Of a stretch of DNA of 64,000 nt, positions 32,240 through 40,433 are shown piece after piece. Source of the stretch: Streptomyces sp. SID13031 (GTDB lineage: Bacteria; Actinomycetota; Actinomycetes; Propionibacteriales; Kribbellaceae); assembly GCF_010548305.1 (NCBI RefSeq), contig NZ_JAAGLV010000009.1, forward strand, positions 1 through 64,000, written 5' to 3'. Each line of letters begins with the position of its first letter. Position 1 is the stretch's first letter. Below the pieces are notes generated by a model. The model saw nothing but the letters and a program-made list of their open reading frames with translations. It was not told the origin of the DNA and ran no database searches. The translations under genes and the position numbers were made by a program.

Positions 32240-33811
32240 CTACGCTGACACGCCACGCTCGCCGCCGTCAACATCACCCGGTACTCCGTCAGCCGCCACC
32301 GGTACTCCGCCTGCCGCCACCGCTACTCCGCCTGCGACGGCCGGTCCATTGCGCGGCAGTACGAGCAGCGCGACCACCGCACCTGCCAATGCCCCCACCA
32401 GCCCGACGGTCATCGCGATCGACATCGCGTCCGTGAACGCCTCGCGGGCGGCACCCGCGAAGGACGGCCCGAGAGCAAGCGTCGACGCAATGGAGTCCCG
32501 CCCAGCCGAAGGTACTGAGTCCGGCAACGCGGCCGTGTAGGCCGCCGCCAGCACACTCCCCAGCACTGCGACCGACAGCGCCGCACCCGTCTGCTGCACG
32601 GTGTCGTTCATCGCCGACCCGACCCCGCGATGCTCCGCCGGCACTGCCTGCATCAGCAACGTGTACGCCGCCGGGCCGGCCAATCCGCCACCGACGCCCA
32701 TCACCAGCAAGCCGATGATCAGCAGCCCATACCCGGTCGACGGCGAGACCTGCGACAAGATCCCGAAGCTCGCCGCGATGACCGCCAGCCCGATCACGAT
32801 CAGCGTCCGATCAGCCAGCTTCTTGCCCAGCGTTGCCCCGAGCCCGTTGAACACCGTCGCGGCCACGGCGTACGGGATGAGCGCGAGCCCGGCCTTCAAC
32901 GGGCTGTACCCCAAGACGAACTGCAGGTACTGCGTCAGCGCGAGCAGTAACCCGCCGGCCGTGAAGGACAGCAGCACGATCGAGAAGCTCGTCCCACTGA
33001 AATTGCGGTCCCGGAACAGCGCGAGCGGCACCATCGGATGCGCACTCCGCTTCTCCCACAGAGCAAAGCCGACCAGCCCGGCAACCCCGACCGCCAGTCC
33101 GCCGAGCACACGACCCGAGCCCAACCCGTCGCCCGGGATCGAGATGATCGCCCAGACCACCGCGGCCATCCCGATGATCGACAGCACCGCGCCGACCGGG
33201 TCAACGTCGCGCGCCGGACCCCGCGACTCGGGGATGAACGCGAGCGTGCCGATGATCGCCAGGATCGCGATCGGCACGTTCAACCAGAAGATCGAGCCCC
33301 ACCAGAAGTGGTTGAGCAGGACGCCGCCGACGGTCGGCCCGGCGATGACGCCGAGCATCGCGACCGCGGACCAGCCGGCCATCGCCTTGCGCTGCTCCTC
33401 CGGTGGGAAGACGGTGAACAGCAACGACAAGGTGCTCGGCATCAGCAGCGATCCCCCGACGCCCATCAGGCCGCGGCAAGCGATCAGCTGCGCCGGATTC
33501 GAGGCGAGCGTGGCGAGCAGCGATGCCGCGCCGAAGACCACCAGACCCAGTAGCAGCATCTTCCGCCGGCCGAACCGGTCGGACAGGCTTCCGGCCGTCA
33601 GCAGCAGACCGGCGAAGGCCAGGATGTAGGCGTCGATCACCCATTGGATATCCGCCGGAGTCGCGGCCAGGTCGCGCATCAGCGACGGGATCGCGAGGTT
33701 GAGGACGGTGTTGTCGACCACCAGCACCATCAGGCTCAGACACAGAATCAGCAGGATCCACCAGCGGCGCGGGTGTCCCGTGGAGTTTGACTCGAACGTT
33801 GCACTAGTCAC
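32240..33811 (-). CDS. MFS drug exporter, DHA2 (14-TM) family
   Basis: 523 residues, about 14 hydrophobic helices. Motif A after helix 2 is GSLSDRFGRRKM, the family motif in helix 1 is LVVDNTVLNLAIPSL (D-x-T-I/V-x-N type), and motif C in helix 5 is GVIAGPTVGGVL, indicating an H+-antiporter of the EmrB/QacA type. GTG start at 33811. The C terminus ends in a Gly/Val-rich tail. Likely substrate class is small toxic compounds or secondary metabolites; there is no local regulator gene. Confidence 0.92.
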   Translation of the reverse strand: MTSATFESNSTGHPRRWWILLILCLSLMVLVVDNTVLNLAIPSLMRDLAATPADIQWVIDAYILAFAGLLLTAGSLSDRFGRRKMLLLGLVVFGAASLLATLASNPAQLIACRGLMGVGGSLLMPSTLSLLFTVFPPEEQRKAMAGWSAVAMLGVIAGPTVGGVLLNHFWWGSIFWLNVPIAILAIIGTLAFIPESRGPARDVDPVGAVLSIIGMAAVVWAIISIPGDGLGSGRVLGGLAVGVAGLVGFALWEKRSAHPMVPLALFRDRNFSGTSFSIVLLSFTAGGLLLALTQYLQFVLGYSPLKAGLALIPYAVAATVFNGLGATLGKKLADRTLIVIGLAVIAASFGILSQVSPSTGYGLLIIGLLVMGVGGGLAGPAAYTLLMQAVPAEHRGVGSAMNDTVQQTGAALSVAVLGSVLAAAYTAALPDSVPSAGRDSIASTLALGPSFAGAAREAFTDAMSIAMTVGLVGALAGAVVALLVLPRNGPAVAGGVAVAAGGVPVAADGVPGDVDGGERGVSA

Positions 33812-33885
33812 TCACACACCGTACGACAATATCGCACGCTGTACCAGGTTGAGCCGAGGAGACGCCTGGAAGCGGCGGCCGACTC

Positions 33886-34797
33886 TCAGGTCAGGTGGAT
33901 CGGGTTGGTCCAGGCCCGGCCGCCATCGGCGTCCTCGACCGTGACCCGGCAGTACCCGTCGCCGAACATCTCCACAGGCAACGAGCACTCCGTCAACGAA
34001 CTGCCCTGAACCACCTGGGCACCCGGCGCGCCACCCGTGAGGAGCACCTTGCGTGCAGGCGAGCAGCACACCGTGACCAGCCCGTCGTCGAGGCGGACAT
34101 CGTGCAACTCAGGACCGGTACTTGAGTAGAAGTGACCCGCCTTGAGCGCCGAGAGTAGAGCCCCCGGCTCCAGCGATTCGGCCCGCACCTGGACCCACGC
34201 GACGCAAGGCGCCGGGTCCTGCGGCTGGAAGTGCGCGTCATCGGCGGCGTAGGCGGTCAGCCGACGCCCCCGGTTGAGCAGCACATCGGTGAGGTGCCAG
34301 CTGTCGCCACGGTTCTCGCGATCCGCGAGCGCGTTGTAGACCTCCACCGAATGAGCAGCATCCAGACTCTCGGCATCCGCAGCGGTGAGCAGCGACGCCG
34401 ACGGATGCGCCATCCCGACGAACGCCCCCGCGGCCCGCGCCCGGCGCGCCAGCTCGGGCCCACTCTCACCAGGCTCCGGCGGCCGGAAATCCAGCGGCAG
34501 CCCGACCGCGACGATGTGCCAGGACGGGCCGGCCTCGGTCCGCGGCGCGTGCAACTCGGCCCCCAGCAAGGTGGTGAAGCCCGGCGAGCGCAACGCCGTG
34601 GTATCCGTCAGCGGAAAGTTGAATTCCGCCCGGAAGTGGTCGGTGAGCGCGACGAAGTCGTAGCCGGCGTCCCGGTAGTGCCGCAGCGTCTCCGCGGGCG
34701 ACAACGCGCCGTCGGACTCGTTCGAGTGCGTATGCAGGTTGCCCCGCCAGAAGCGGCCGGGCCGATCGAAAGGAAGATCAGTCACTCGGCCAGTCAC
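33886..34797 (-). CDS. PHP-domain metallophosphoesterase (CehA/McbA-like)
   Basis: 303 residues. The PHP metal-binding motifs are RGNLHTHSNESDGALSP (HxH), FVALTDH and MAHPSAS, followed by AADDAHF. A C-terminal beta-rich domain (~215-303) is also present. PHP proteins hydrolyse phosphoester bonds using two or three metals; CehA-like members include carbamate/phosphonate hydrolases. The GTG at 34797 overlaps the methyltransferase stop as GTGA, so the two genes are coupled and this start is preferred over the upstream open frame. Confidence 0.85.
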   Translation of the reverse strand: MTGRVTDLPFDRPGRFWRGNLHTHSNESDGALSPAETLRHYRDAGYDFVALTDHFRAEFNFPLTDTTALRSPGFTTLLGAELHAPRTEAGPSWHIVAVGLPLDFRPPEPGESGPELARRARAAGAFVGMAHPSASLLTAADAESLDAAHSVEVYNALADRENRGDSWHLTDVLLNRGRRLTAYAADDAHFQPQDPAPCVAWVQVRAESLEPGALLSALKAGHFYSSTGPELHDVRLDDGLVTVCCSPARKVLLTGGAPGAQVVQGSSLTECSLPVEMFGDGYCRVTVEDADGGRAWTNPIHLT

Positions 34798-35612
34798 TCG
34801 GTACGCCGCTGCGCGCGGGCGGAGGCGTAGAGGCAGACGGCGGCCGCGGTGGCCAGATTGAGCGACTCGGCACGACCGTAGATCGGAACCTTCACCGACC
34901 GGTCGACGATCGCGTCGAAACCGTCGGGCAGGCCGTGGGCCTCGTTGCCGAACAGCCAGACGGACGGCTTCGCGAGGGTGCCGTCGCCGATGCACTCGTC
35001 GAGGTCGGAGCTGCCATAGCCATCAGCGGCGAGGACCTGCAGCCCCTGCTCACGCCACGACTTGGCGGCTGTCACGACATCGGCCTCGACCGCGATCGGC
35101 AGGTGGAAAAGGCTGCCCACACTGGCCCGGACGGCCTTGGGATTATGCGGATCGACCGACTCGGCCGACAGTACGACGGCATCGGCGCCGGCCGCGTCGG
35201 CAGTACGAATCAAGGTGCCGACGTTGCCCGGGTCGCGTACCTGGACGCCGACGGCCACCAGGCGCGCGGTAGGTAGTACGGCGTCTGCCAGCGGTACGTC
35301 GACCAGCTGGCAGACCGCGACGACGCCTTGCGATGTGACGGTCTCGCTCAGTTCCTCGATCGCGGCCCGGTTCACGTCGTACCAGGGGACGTCGGCGAGC
35401 TGGGCCAGGTCGCGCAGATCCCGGTGCCGGGTGGCGACGTCGGGCTCGGCATACACCTCGACCACCAGCTCGCGGTGCTCGAGGGCTTCGCGGACAGCCT
35501 GCGGGCCCTCGGCCAGGAAGCGGCCGGACTTGCGCCGGAACGCACGAGTGGCGAGCCTGCGGGCCTGCTTGATCCGCACGGATTGCGCGGTCAGCAGACC
35601 TGGGCTCGCCAC
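34794..35612 (-). CDS. SpoU/TrmH-family RNA 2'-O-methyltransferase
   Basis: 272 residues. An N-terminal SpoU substrate-binding domain (~10-85, GRFLAEGPQAVREAL) precedes a trefoil-knot SPOUT domain with motif 1 VRDPGNVGTLIRTADAAGAD, motif 2 LFGNEAHGL and motif 3 IPIYGRAESLNLATAAAV. It methylates ribose in rRNA or tRNA using S-adenosylmethionine; the exact site is unknown. Position next to infC-rpmI-rplT is common in bacteria. 36 bp downstream of rplT. Confidence 0.93.
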   Translation of the reverse strand: MASPGLLTAQSVRIKQARRLATRAFRRKSGRFLAEGPQAVREALEHRELVVEVYAEPDVATRHRDLRDLAQLADVPWYDVNRAAIEELSETVTSQGVVAVCQLVDVPLADAVLPTARLVAVGVQVRDPGNVGTLIRTADAAGADAVVLSAESVDPHNPKAVRASVGSLFHLPIAVEADVVTAAKSWREQGLQVLAADGYGSSDLDECIGDGTLAKPSVWLFGNEAHGLPDGFDAIVDRSVKVPIYGRAESLNLATAAAVCLYASARAQRRTE

Positions 35613-35648
35613 TTCGGGTGCGATATCGCTCTAGCTAAACGTCGCAGC

Positions 35649-36038
35649 TCAGGCTGCGGCGTCGCTCTTCGCGTTCACGTCGGCCGGCAGGGCCGCCTTC
35701 GCCAGCGCCAGCAGGGCCGAGAAGGCCGCCGGGTCGTTGACAGCCAGGTCGGCGAGGATCTTGCGGTCGACCTCGATCTCGGCCAGGCGAAGACCCTGGA
35801 TGAGACGGTTGTAGGTCAGGCCCTCCGCGCGGGACGCGGCGTTGATCCGCTGGATCCACAGCTTGCGGAAGTCACCCTTGCGCGCCTTGCGGTCGCGGTA
35901 GGCGTAGACGAGCGAGTGGGTGACCTGCTCCTTGGCCTTGCGGTACAGCCTCGAGCGCTGGCCGCGGTAACCGCTGGCCTGCTCGAGTACGACGCGACGC
36001 TTCTTGTGGGCGTTCACTGCCCGCTTCACGCGTGCCAT
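35649..36038 (-). CDS. rplT: 50S ribosomal protein L20
   Basis: 129 residues; starts [15 protein letters not shown] with the basic N-terminal extension that threads 23S rRNA, followed by [21 protein letters not shown] and [12 protein letters not shown]. Last gene of infC-rpmI-rplT. A GC-rich 26-base hairpin (36063-36088) lies in the gap after rpmI, and AAGGAGT precedes the start. L20 binds operon mRNA in E. coli and Bacillus; the hairpins here are candidates for that. Confidence 0.98.
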   Translation of the reverse strand: MARVKRAVNAHKKRRVVLEQASGYRGQRSRLYRKAKEQVTHSLVYAYRDRKARKGDFRKLWIQRINAASRAEGLTYNRLIQGLRLAEIEVDRKILADLAVNDPAAFSALLALAKAALPADVNAKSDAAA

Positions 36039-36110
36039 GAGGTGTTACTCCTTGTATATCTGCGCCGGTGAAGGTGGTCCACCCGGCGGGGTGTTCGGGG
36101 GGTGGGCTAC

Positions 36111-36305
36111 TCAGATACCGAGGAGCTTCTTGGCCTTCTTCACGTGCGACGAGGCGACCTCGACGGTGCCGGACAGGCGACGCTTGCGCTTGGTCGACTT
36201 CGCCTCGGCGAGGTGACGCTTGCCGGTCTGCTCGCGACGCAGCTTGCCCGAACCCGTGATCCGGACGCGCTTCTTCATCCCCGAGTGGGTCTTCATCTTC
36301 GGCAT
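36111..36305 (-). CDS. rpmI: 50S ribosomal protein L35
   Basis: 64 residues starting MPKMKTHSGMKKRVRITGSG, typical L35 with strongly basic composition. The ATG at 36305 is chosen by homology and by CCAGGAG 8-10 bases upstream; the frame is open to 36362 without meaning. Between infC and rpmI is a perfect 13-bp hairpin. Confidence 0.98.
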   Translation of the reverse strand: MPKMKTHSGMKKRVRITGSGKLRREQTGKRHLAEAKSTKRKRRLSGTVEVASSHVKKAKKLLGI

Positions 36306-36342
36306 GGCTATGAACTCCTGGTTTTCTTCGTTGACTCGATCG

Positions 36343-36377
36343 GGTGCTGCTCCGGCCGTCACGACCGGAGCAGCACC
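36343..36377 (-). promoter_or_regulatory. hairpin in the infC-rpmI gap (candidate translational operator)
   Basis: GGTGCTGCTCCGG (36343-36355) pairs perfectly with CCGGAGCAGCACC (36365-36377), with a 9-base loop. It begins directly after the infC stop and is followed on the minus strand by an A-rich stretch, not a T tract, and then the rpmI RBS. That argues for an RNA operator or processing site over a terminator. In E. coli the L20 operator also lies near rpmI; the parallel is inference. Confidence 0.55.
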
Positions 36378-37067
36378 TCACTCCGGGTCGAGGTTGTCTG
36401 CCGGACCCTTCGGCTTCTTGGTGGCGCCGGCGGCCTGCTCGGCCTCGTACTGCTTCAGCTGCGCAGCACGCTCCTGACGCTCAGCCTCTTGCTCGGCCTC
36501 GTGCTCGGCGACCTTCTTGGCCTTCTCGGCCTCGACGTCGACGCGTGCTTCGGACTTCTTCTTGTGCGGTCCGAGCACCATGATCATGTTCCGGCCGTCC
36601 TGACGCGGCGAGGACTCGACGAAGCCGAGCTCGCTGACATCTTCGGCCAGCCGCTGCAGCAACCGGAACCCGAGCTCGGGCCGGGACTGCTCACGTCCGC
36701 GGAACATGATGGTGATCTTGACCTTGTCACCGCCGCGCAGGAACCGGACGACGTGACCCTTTTTGGTCTCGTAGTCGTGCGGGTCGATCTTCGGCCGCAG
36801 CTTCATCTCTTTGATGACGGTGTTGGTCTGGTTCCGGCGAGACTCACGCGCCTTCTGCGCGGTTTCGTACTTGTACTTGCCGAAATCCATCAGCTTGCAG
36901 ACCGGCGGGCGTGCCGTGGCCGCAACCTCGACCAGGTCGAGATCGGCTTCCTGTGCCAACCGAAGTGCGTCCTCGATCCGGACGATGCCTACCTGCTCAC
37001 CGTTCGGTCCGACCAGGCGCACCTCAGGTACGCGGATGCGCTCGTTGACGCGCAGTTCAATGGTGAT
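36378..37067 (-). CDS. infC: translation initiation factor IF-3
   Basis: IF-3 keeps ribosomal subunits apart and checks the initiator codon. The conserved start [26 protein letters not shown] extends upstream of any ATG or GTG near the RBS, so the real start must be non-canonical: ATC at 37067 (4 bases after AGGAGG, matching the usual length) or ATT at 37061 (10 bases after). I use ATC, giving 229 residues. N- and C-domains ([23 protein letters not shown]) and an extra Glu/Ala-rich C-terminal tail (~170-229) are seen. The rare start is the known basis of infC autoregulation in E. coli. Confidence 0.93.
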   Translation of the reverse strand: MTIELRVNERIRVPEVRLVGPNGEQVGIVRIEDALRLAQEADLDLVEVAATARPPVCKLMDFGKYKYETAQKARESRRNQTNTVIKEMKLRPKIDPHDYETKKGHVVRFLRGGDKVKITIMFRGREQSRPELGFRLLQRLAEDVSELGFVESSPRQDGRNMIMVLGPHKKKSEARVDVEAEKAKKVAEHEAEQEAERQERAAQLKQYEAEQAAGATKKPKGPADNLDPE

Positions 37068-37129
37068 GGGTCCTCCTGGGTTGTTCGTTCAATGGTTCCA
37101 CCTCTGTGCCGCCCGGGGCCAGAAATCAC

Positions 37130-37159
37130 AAAAGGCCCCCGTGCGTTCACACGAAGGCC
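37130..37159 (-). terminator. attenuator-like hairpin in the infC leader
   Basis: On the minus strand GGCC-TT-CGTG, a 6-base loop, CACG-GGG-GGCC is followed by TTTT (complement of 37130-37133). It is a stem with one internal loop plus a short T run, ~65 bases upstream of the infC RBS. It could be an intrinsic terminator used as an attenuator for the infC-rpmI-rplT operon. Inference from form and place. Confidence 0.4.
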
Positions 37160-37390
37160 CAATTCCCAGATCGACGGCTCCGCAATCCCGTCACCGGGAA
37201 CACAGGCCGTACGATTCGCCGTGGCACCTCGGCCGGAGCCTCGGAACCGCAGCGTGACCGGGACCCGCTGACTGTCCATCAGCTGGGTGGGAGGTGGCCC
37301 TCCGCTTAGACCTGAACCGCTGGAGTCCCTCGAGTATTCCGCTCAGGGGTCACCGTCGGACCGGGTCGGTCGCCATGTAAGAGTAACAGC

Positions 37391-37807
37391 ATGAGCGACC
37401 AAGTCTCCACTCCGCCTGCCACCACCCCCGCGCCGGAGGCTGCCGAGCAGTCATCGGTCGATCCGCTGTCGACGGTTTCGCGCGACATCGCCGAAGTACC
37501 GAGCGTGGAGATCATCTCGACCGCCGCCCTGCACCTGATGAGCGCGGCAGCCGTCCACCTCGGCCTGGCCGAGGACCTGCCCGAACACCGCGACCTCGAC
37601 GAGGCCCGCTCCCTGATCGACTCCCTGGCCGGGCTCCTCGACGCCTCCGCCCCGTCACTCGGCCACCACCACGCCGCTCCCCTGCGCGACGGCCTCCGCT
37701 CCCTGCAGCTGGCCTTCAAGGAAGCCTCGACCATCCCGGACGAGCCCGGCGCCGGCCCGGGCGAGAAATACACCGGCGCCGTCCACCCGTCAGCTTCCCG
37801 CCGCTGA
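37391..37807 (+). CDS. DUF1844 protein
   Basis: 138 residues: a disordered N terminus (~1-30), then the DUF1844 core VEIISTAALHLMSAAAVHLGL and DLDEARSLIDSLAGLLDA, and a disordered C-terminal tail. The family is small, widespread, of unknown function, and in actinobacteria is regularly found divergent from infC, as here. No membrane segment or catalytic motif. Confidence 0.9.
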   Translation: MSDQVSTPPATTPAPEAAEQSSVDPLSTVSRDIAEVPSVEIISTAALHLMSAAAVHLGLAEDLPEHRDLDEARSLIDSLAGLLDASAPSLGHHHAAPLRDGLRSLQLAFKEASTIPDEPGAGPGEKYTGAVHPSASRR

Positions 37808-37922
37808 GCCGGCTGAGCCGATAGGCTTTTGCACCCGCCGAACGGCGGGACGGGACCTGGCCGGCAGACGGTTGCGCACCCGACCATCACGCCGAGCCGA
37901 CCAAAGAGCCACGGAAGGCGGA

Positions 37923-38426
37923 GTGTCGATGGAACCGCAACTGGTCGAGAACTTCAGTGACGACAAGGCCGAGGCCCTGCAGTGGTCCGACGTCCTCGAG
38001 GTGATCGAGACCACGGAGATGTTCTGGCTGTCGACCGTACGCCGCGACGGGCGGCCGCACGTGGCGCCGCTGCCCGCCATCTGGCTCGACGGCGCGTTGC
38101 ACTTCGGCACCGGCCCGGCCGAGCAGAAGGCCAAGAACCTCGAGCACAACCAGAACTGCGCGCTCACCACCGTTACCCGGGAGTACCAAGCTACTGGCGT
38201 CGTCCTGGAAGGACAGGCCCGCCAGGTCACCGATACGGAGACGCTGCGCGCGCTGGCTCGCCTCTGGAAGAAGAAGCTCGACTGGAACTACTCAGCCGGC
38301 GACGGCGTCTTCATCAATCACGACCACCACGACATGGAGATCCCCGTCTTCGAAGTGCGGCCGGTGAAGGTGCTCGCCTTCGGCAGACACCCTGACTCCC
38401 AAACCCGCTTCACGCCTTCGAGCTGA
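37923..38426 (+). CDS. pyridoxamine 5'-phosphate oxidase-like (split beta-barrel) protein
   Basis: 167 residues. The flavin/F420-binding split-barrel pattern is clear: TEMFWLSTVRRDGRPHVAPLPAIWLDGALHFGTGP, AKNLEHNQNCALTT and EGQARQVTD. In actinobacteria many such proteins are F420- or FMN-dependent reductases or haem-binding proteins; activity is uncertain. GTG at 37923 (GGAAGG 4 bases upstream) is used; ATG at 37929 is an equal alternative. Confidence 0.85.
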   Translation: MSMEPQLVENFSDDKAEALQWSDVLEVIETTEMFWLSTVRRDGRPHVAPLPAIWLDGALHFGTGPAEQKAKNLEHNQNCALTTVTREYQATGVVLEGQARQVTDTETLRALARLWKKKLDWNYSAGDGVFINHDHHDMEIPVFEVRPVKVLAFGRHPDSQTRFTPSS

Positions 38427-38568
38427 CCGGCTCGCTCCCCCAAGCCGCCTGTCGCTGCCGGCTCCCTGATCTCATCCACAGCCATCGTTGCTGAGATACC
38501 GGTGAGACCGCGGTGAAACGCCGACCCCGGACAGTGATCGGCAGACACGCCGACTTGGGGGAGCATTC

Positions 38569-40368
38569 ATGAAGCTGCATCGCGGTCTGGCCGCCATGCT
38601 GGTCGTCACACTCACCACACTGACCGCCTGTGGCAGCGGGCCGAAGGACAGCGCCGACACCAGCTCCAGCGGGAAAGTCACGCTGGAGCAGCGGTACGGG
38701 AAGGCCCCGGTCAAGAGCCCGAAGGACATGACGTACCAGCCGGGCGTCGTCATCATCGGCGGCGGGCCGAAGGCGATCCGGCACGTCAGCTCCGACGGGC
38801 TGACCTGGACCATGGACAAGTCGGCGAGCGGAATGTCCGACCTGGCCCCGGGCAAGGTGATGTACGCCAGCTCGAAGGCACTCGGCAAGGTGGTGAAGGT
38901 CGAGCCGGCCGGGGACGATGTCGCCGTCTTGCTGGCTCCGATCGAGCTGACCGACCTGATCAAGGACGGCACCCTCGAATTCGACGAGCCGCTGGACGTC
39001 GGAGCCGCGGGCGTACAGCAGATCCCGGACGCGCCGGGCGCCTATACCGACCTGCCGAAGGATCCCGACAGCGACGGCACCACCGAGCCGACCGAGCCGG
39101 AGCCGACGAACCCCGAGGCGACAGAACCCGAGGCGACTGAGCCGCAGCCGACCAGCTCCACGCCGACGGACGAGGCCACCGAACCACCCGCTGCCGAGGA
39201 GTCGGACCCGCCCCCGGCGACCGAGGAGCCCACCGAGCCGGAGGAGACCGATCTCGACGGAGTCTTCGGACCCGAGGAGGGTGGCGGATCCGCGCCGATG
39301 GGTGCCTCACTACCGCAGCAGGGCCTGCTGAAGCAGAGCCTGGCACGGCAGACCGCGGTTCGGCAGAGCTCGCAGAAGCAGAGTGGGCCCGAGCAGATCG
39401 TGATCGCTCCGGAGCTGAAGATTCCGGCACAGCAAGCGGGAGCACGGGCCGGGACCGGCGGCCAGCTGCCGCCACCCGACATGCAGCAGGACAACGGCAA
39501 GGTCAAGGTATCGATCGGCAACTGGGACTTCGAGTACTACTCCCGGTCCAACTCGCGGCAGTCCGAACTCGGTCTGCGGGCGACGGCCGGCAAGGGCAGT
39601 AAGAACGCGAAGCCCGGGCTCAAGGGTGGATTCACCCTCCGGATGGACATCGAGAACCTGCGCGCGAAGGCAAAGGTGCCGATCGCGGGAGGCCGGGTGC
39701 AGAACTCGACCGTGGCCCTCAACGGCCTCAAACAGATCGCGGTCGACCTCAAGATGGGCAGCGGTGAAGGCCTGGCCGACAACTCGCGGGGCCGGATCGA
39801 GATTCCGCTCGACATCCCGCTCAAGGCGACGCCGGTCGCCGAGCTGGGTTTCCAGCCGTCGATCAAATTCAAGCTGATCATCAAGCTCGGCTTCAGTTCC
39901 AAGAACACCACCGTCTCAGGGACGATCGCCTACACGATCGGCGGCGACCTCGGGACCTCGGCAGCCACGACGGTCAAGCCGGCCGGCCTCAACCCGGTCA
40001 AACTGTGGACGTCCGCCTCGATGGCGCCGTTCGGAATCGTGGCCGCGTTCGAGGTCAAGATCATGATCGGACTGGGGTTGCCGGGCATGAACGCCGGACC
40101 GTACGTCAAGGCGATCGTGTCCCTCGGCTATGCCAACGCGGGCTTGATGGGAGCGGTGCCCTGCTCGTCGCTGACAGAGAGCTTCACCGTCAGCTGGGGC
40201 GTCGGCGCCAACGTCTCCAGCACAGTCAGCGGCGTCCTCGGCAAGTTGTTCGGGACCAAGGGAGTCGCCAGTATCAAGCCGGAAGCGGAGTATCAGAAGG
40301 GCACCTATACGCCCTGGCCATCGAAGACGCACGCCGATCCCGACACGAAGCACTGCCGCGCCGAATGA
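38569..40368 (+). CDS. secreted lipoprotein with acidic Thr/Glu/Pro linker, family unknown
   Basis: 599 residues. Signal peptide with lipobox LTAC (cysteine ~21). An N-terminal domain (~35-150) is followed by a TEP-rich acidic linker (~160-240), a Gln/Lys-rich segment (LLKQSLARQTAVRQSSQKQ), and a C-terminal ~270-residue domain that is beta-rich with alternating hydrophobic residues (GGFTLRMDIENLRAKAKV, IKFKLIIKLGFSS) and a single Cys pair near the end. I do not recognise the C-terminal domain. It would be lipid-anchored outside the membrane. GGGGAG precedes the ATG. Convergent with the GH18 gene. Confidence 0.75.
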   Translation: MKLHRGLAAMLVVTLTTLTACGSGPKDSADTSSSGKVTLEQRYGKAPVKSPKDMTYQPGVVIIGGGPKAIRHVSSDGLTWTMDKSASGMSDLAPGKVMYASSKALGKVVKVEPAGDDVAVLLAPIELTDLIKDGTLEFDEPLDVGAAGVQQIPDAPGAYTDLPKDPDSDGTTEPTEPEPTNPEATEPEATEPQPTSSTPTDEATEPPAAEESDPPPATEEPTEPEETDLDGVFGPEEGGGSAPMGASLPQQGLLKQSLARQTAVRQSSQKQSGPEQIVIAPELKIPAQQAGARAGTGGQLPPPDMQQDNGKVKVSIGNWDFEYYSRSNSRQSELGLRATAGKGSKNAKPGLKGGFTLRMDIENLRAKAKVPIAGGRVQNSTVALNGLKQIAVDLKMGSGEGLADNSRGRIEIPLDIPLKATPVAELGFQPSIKFKLIIKLGFSSKNTTVSGTIAYTIGGDLGTSAATTVKPAGLNPVKLWTSASMAPFGIVAAFEVKIMIGLGLPGMNAGPYVKAIVSLGYANAGLMGAVPCSSLTESFTVSWGVGANVSSTVSGVLGKLFGTKGVASIKPEAEYQKGTYTPWPSKTHADPDTKHCRAE

Positions 40369-40430
40369 CCTGATCCGGACAAGAGAGCGGCCCGCCCGGG
40401 GGGATTGGGCGCGGCCGCTCTCGGATCAGG
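40369..40430. terminator. long bidirectional terminator hairpin
   Basis: CCTGATCC (40369-40376) and GGATCAGG (40423-40430), and within them GAGAGCGGCC (40383-40392) and GGCCGCTCTC (40413-40422), form an 18-bp stem with a 6-base bulge on one side. It fills the whole 65-bp gap between the stop codons of the lipoprotein and GH18 genes. Confidence 0.8.
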
Positions 40431-40433
40431 GAT

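Noticed and set aside
33822-33845. GTAC-bounded imperfect dyad upstream of the MFS gene
   Set aside because: Only the outer four bases and scattered positions match; not convincing as a repressor site.
38380-38555. CGGCAGACAC repeated at about 38383 and 38540
   Set aside because: A 10-base repeat is expected by chance at this GC content and has no other structure.
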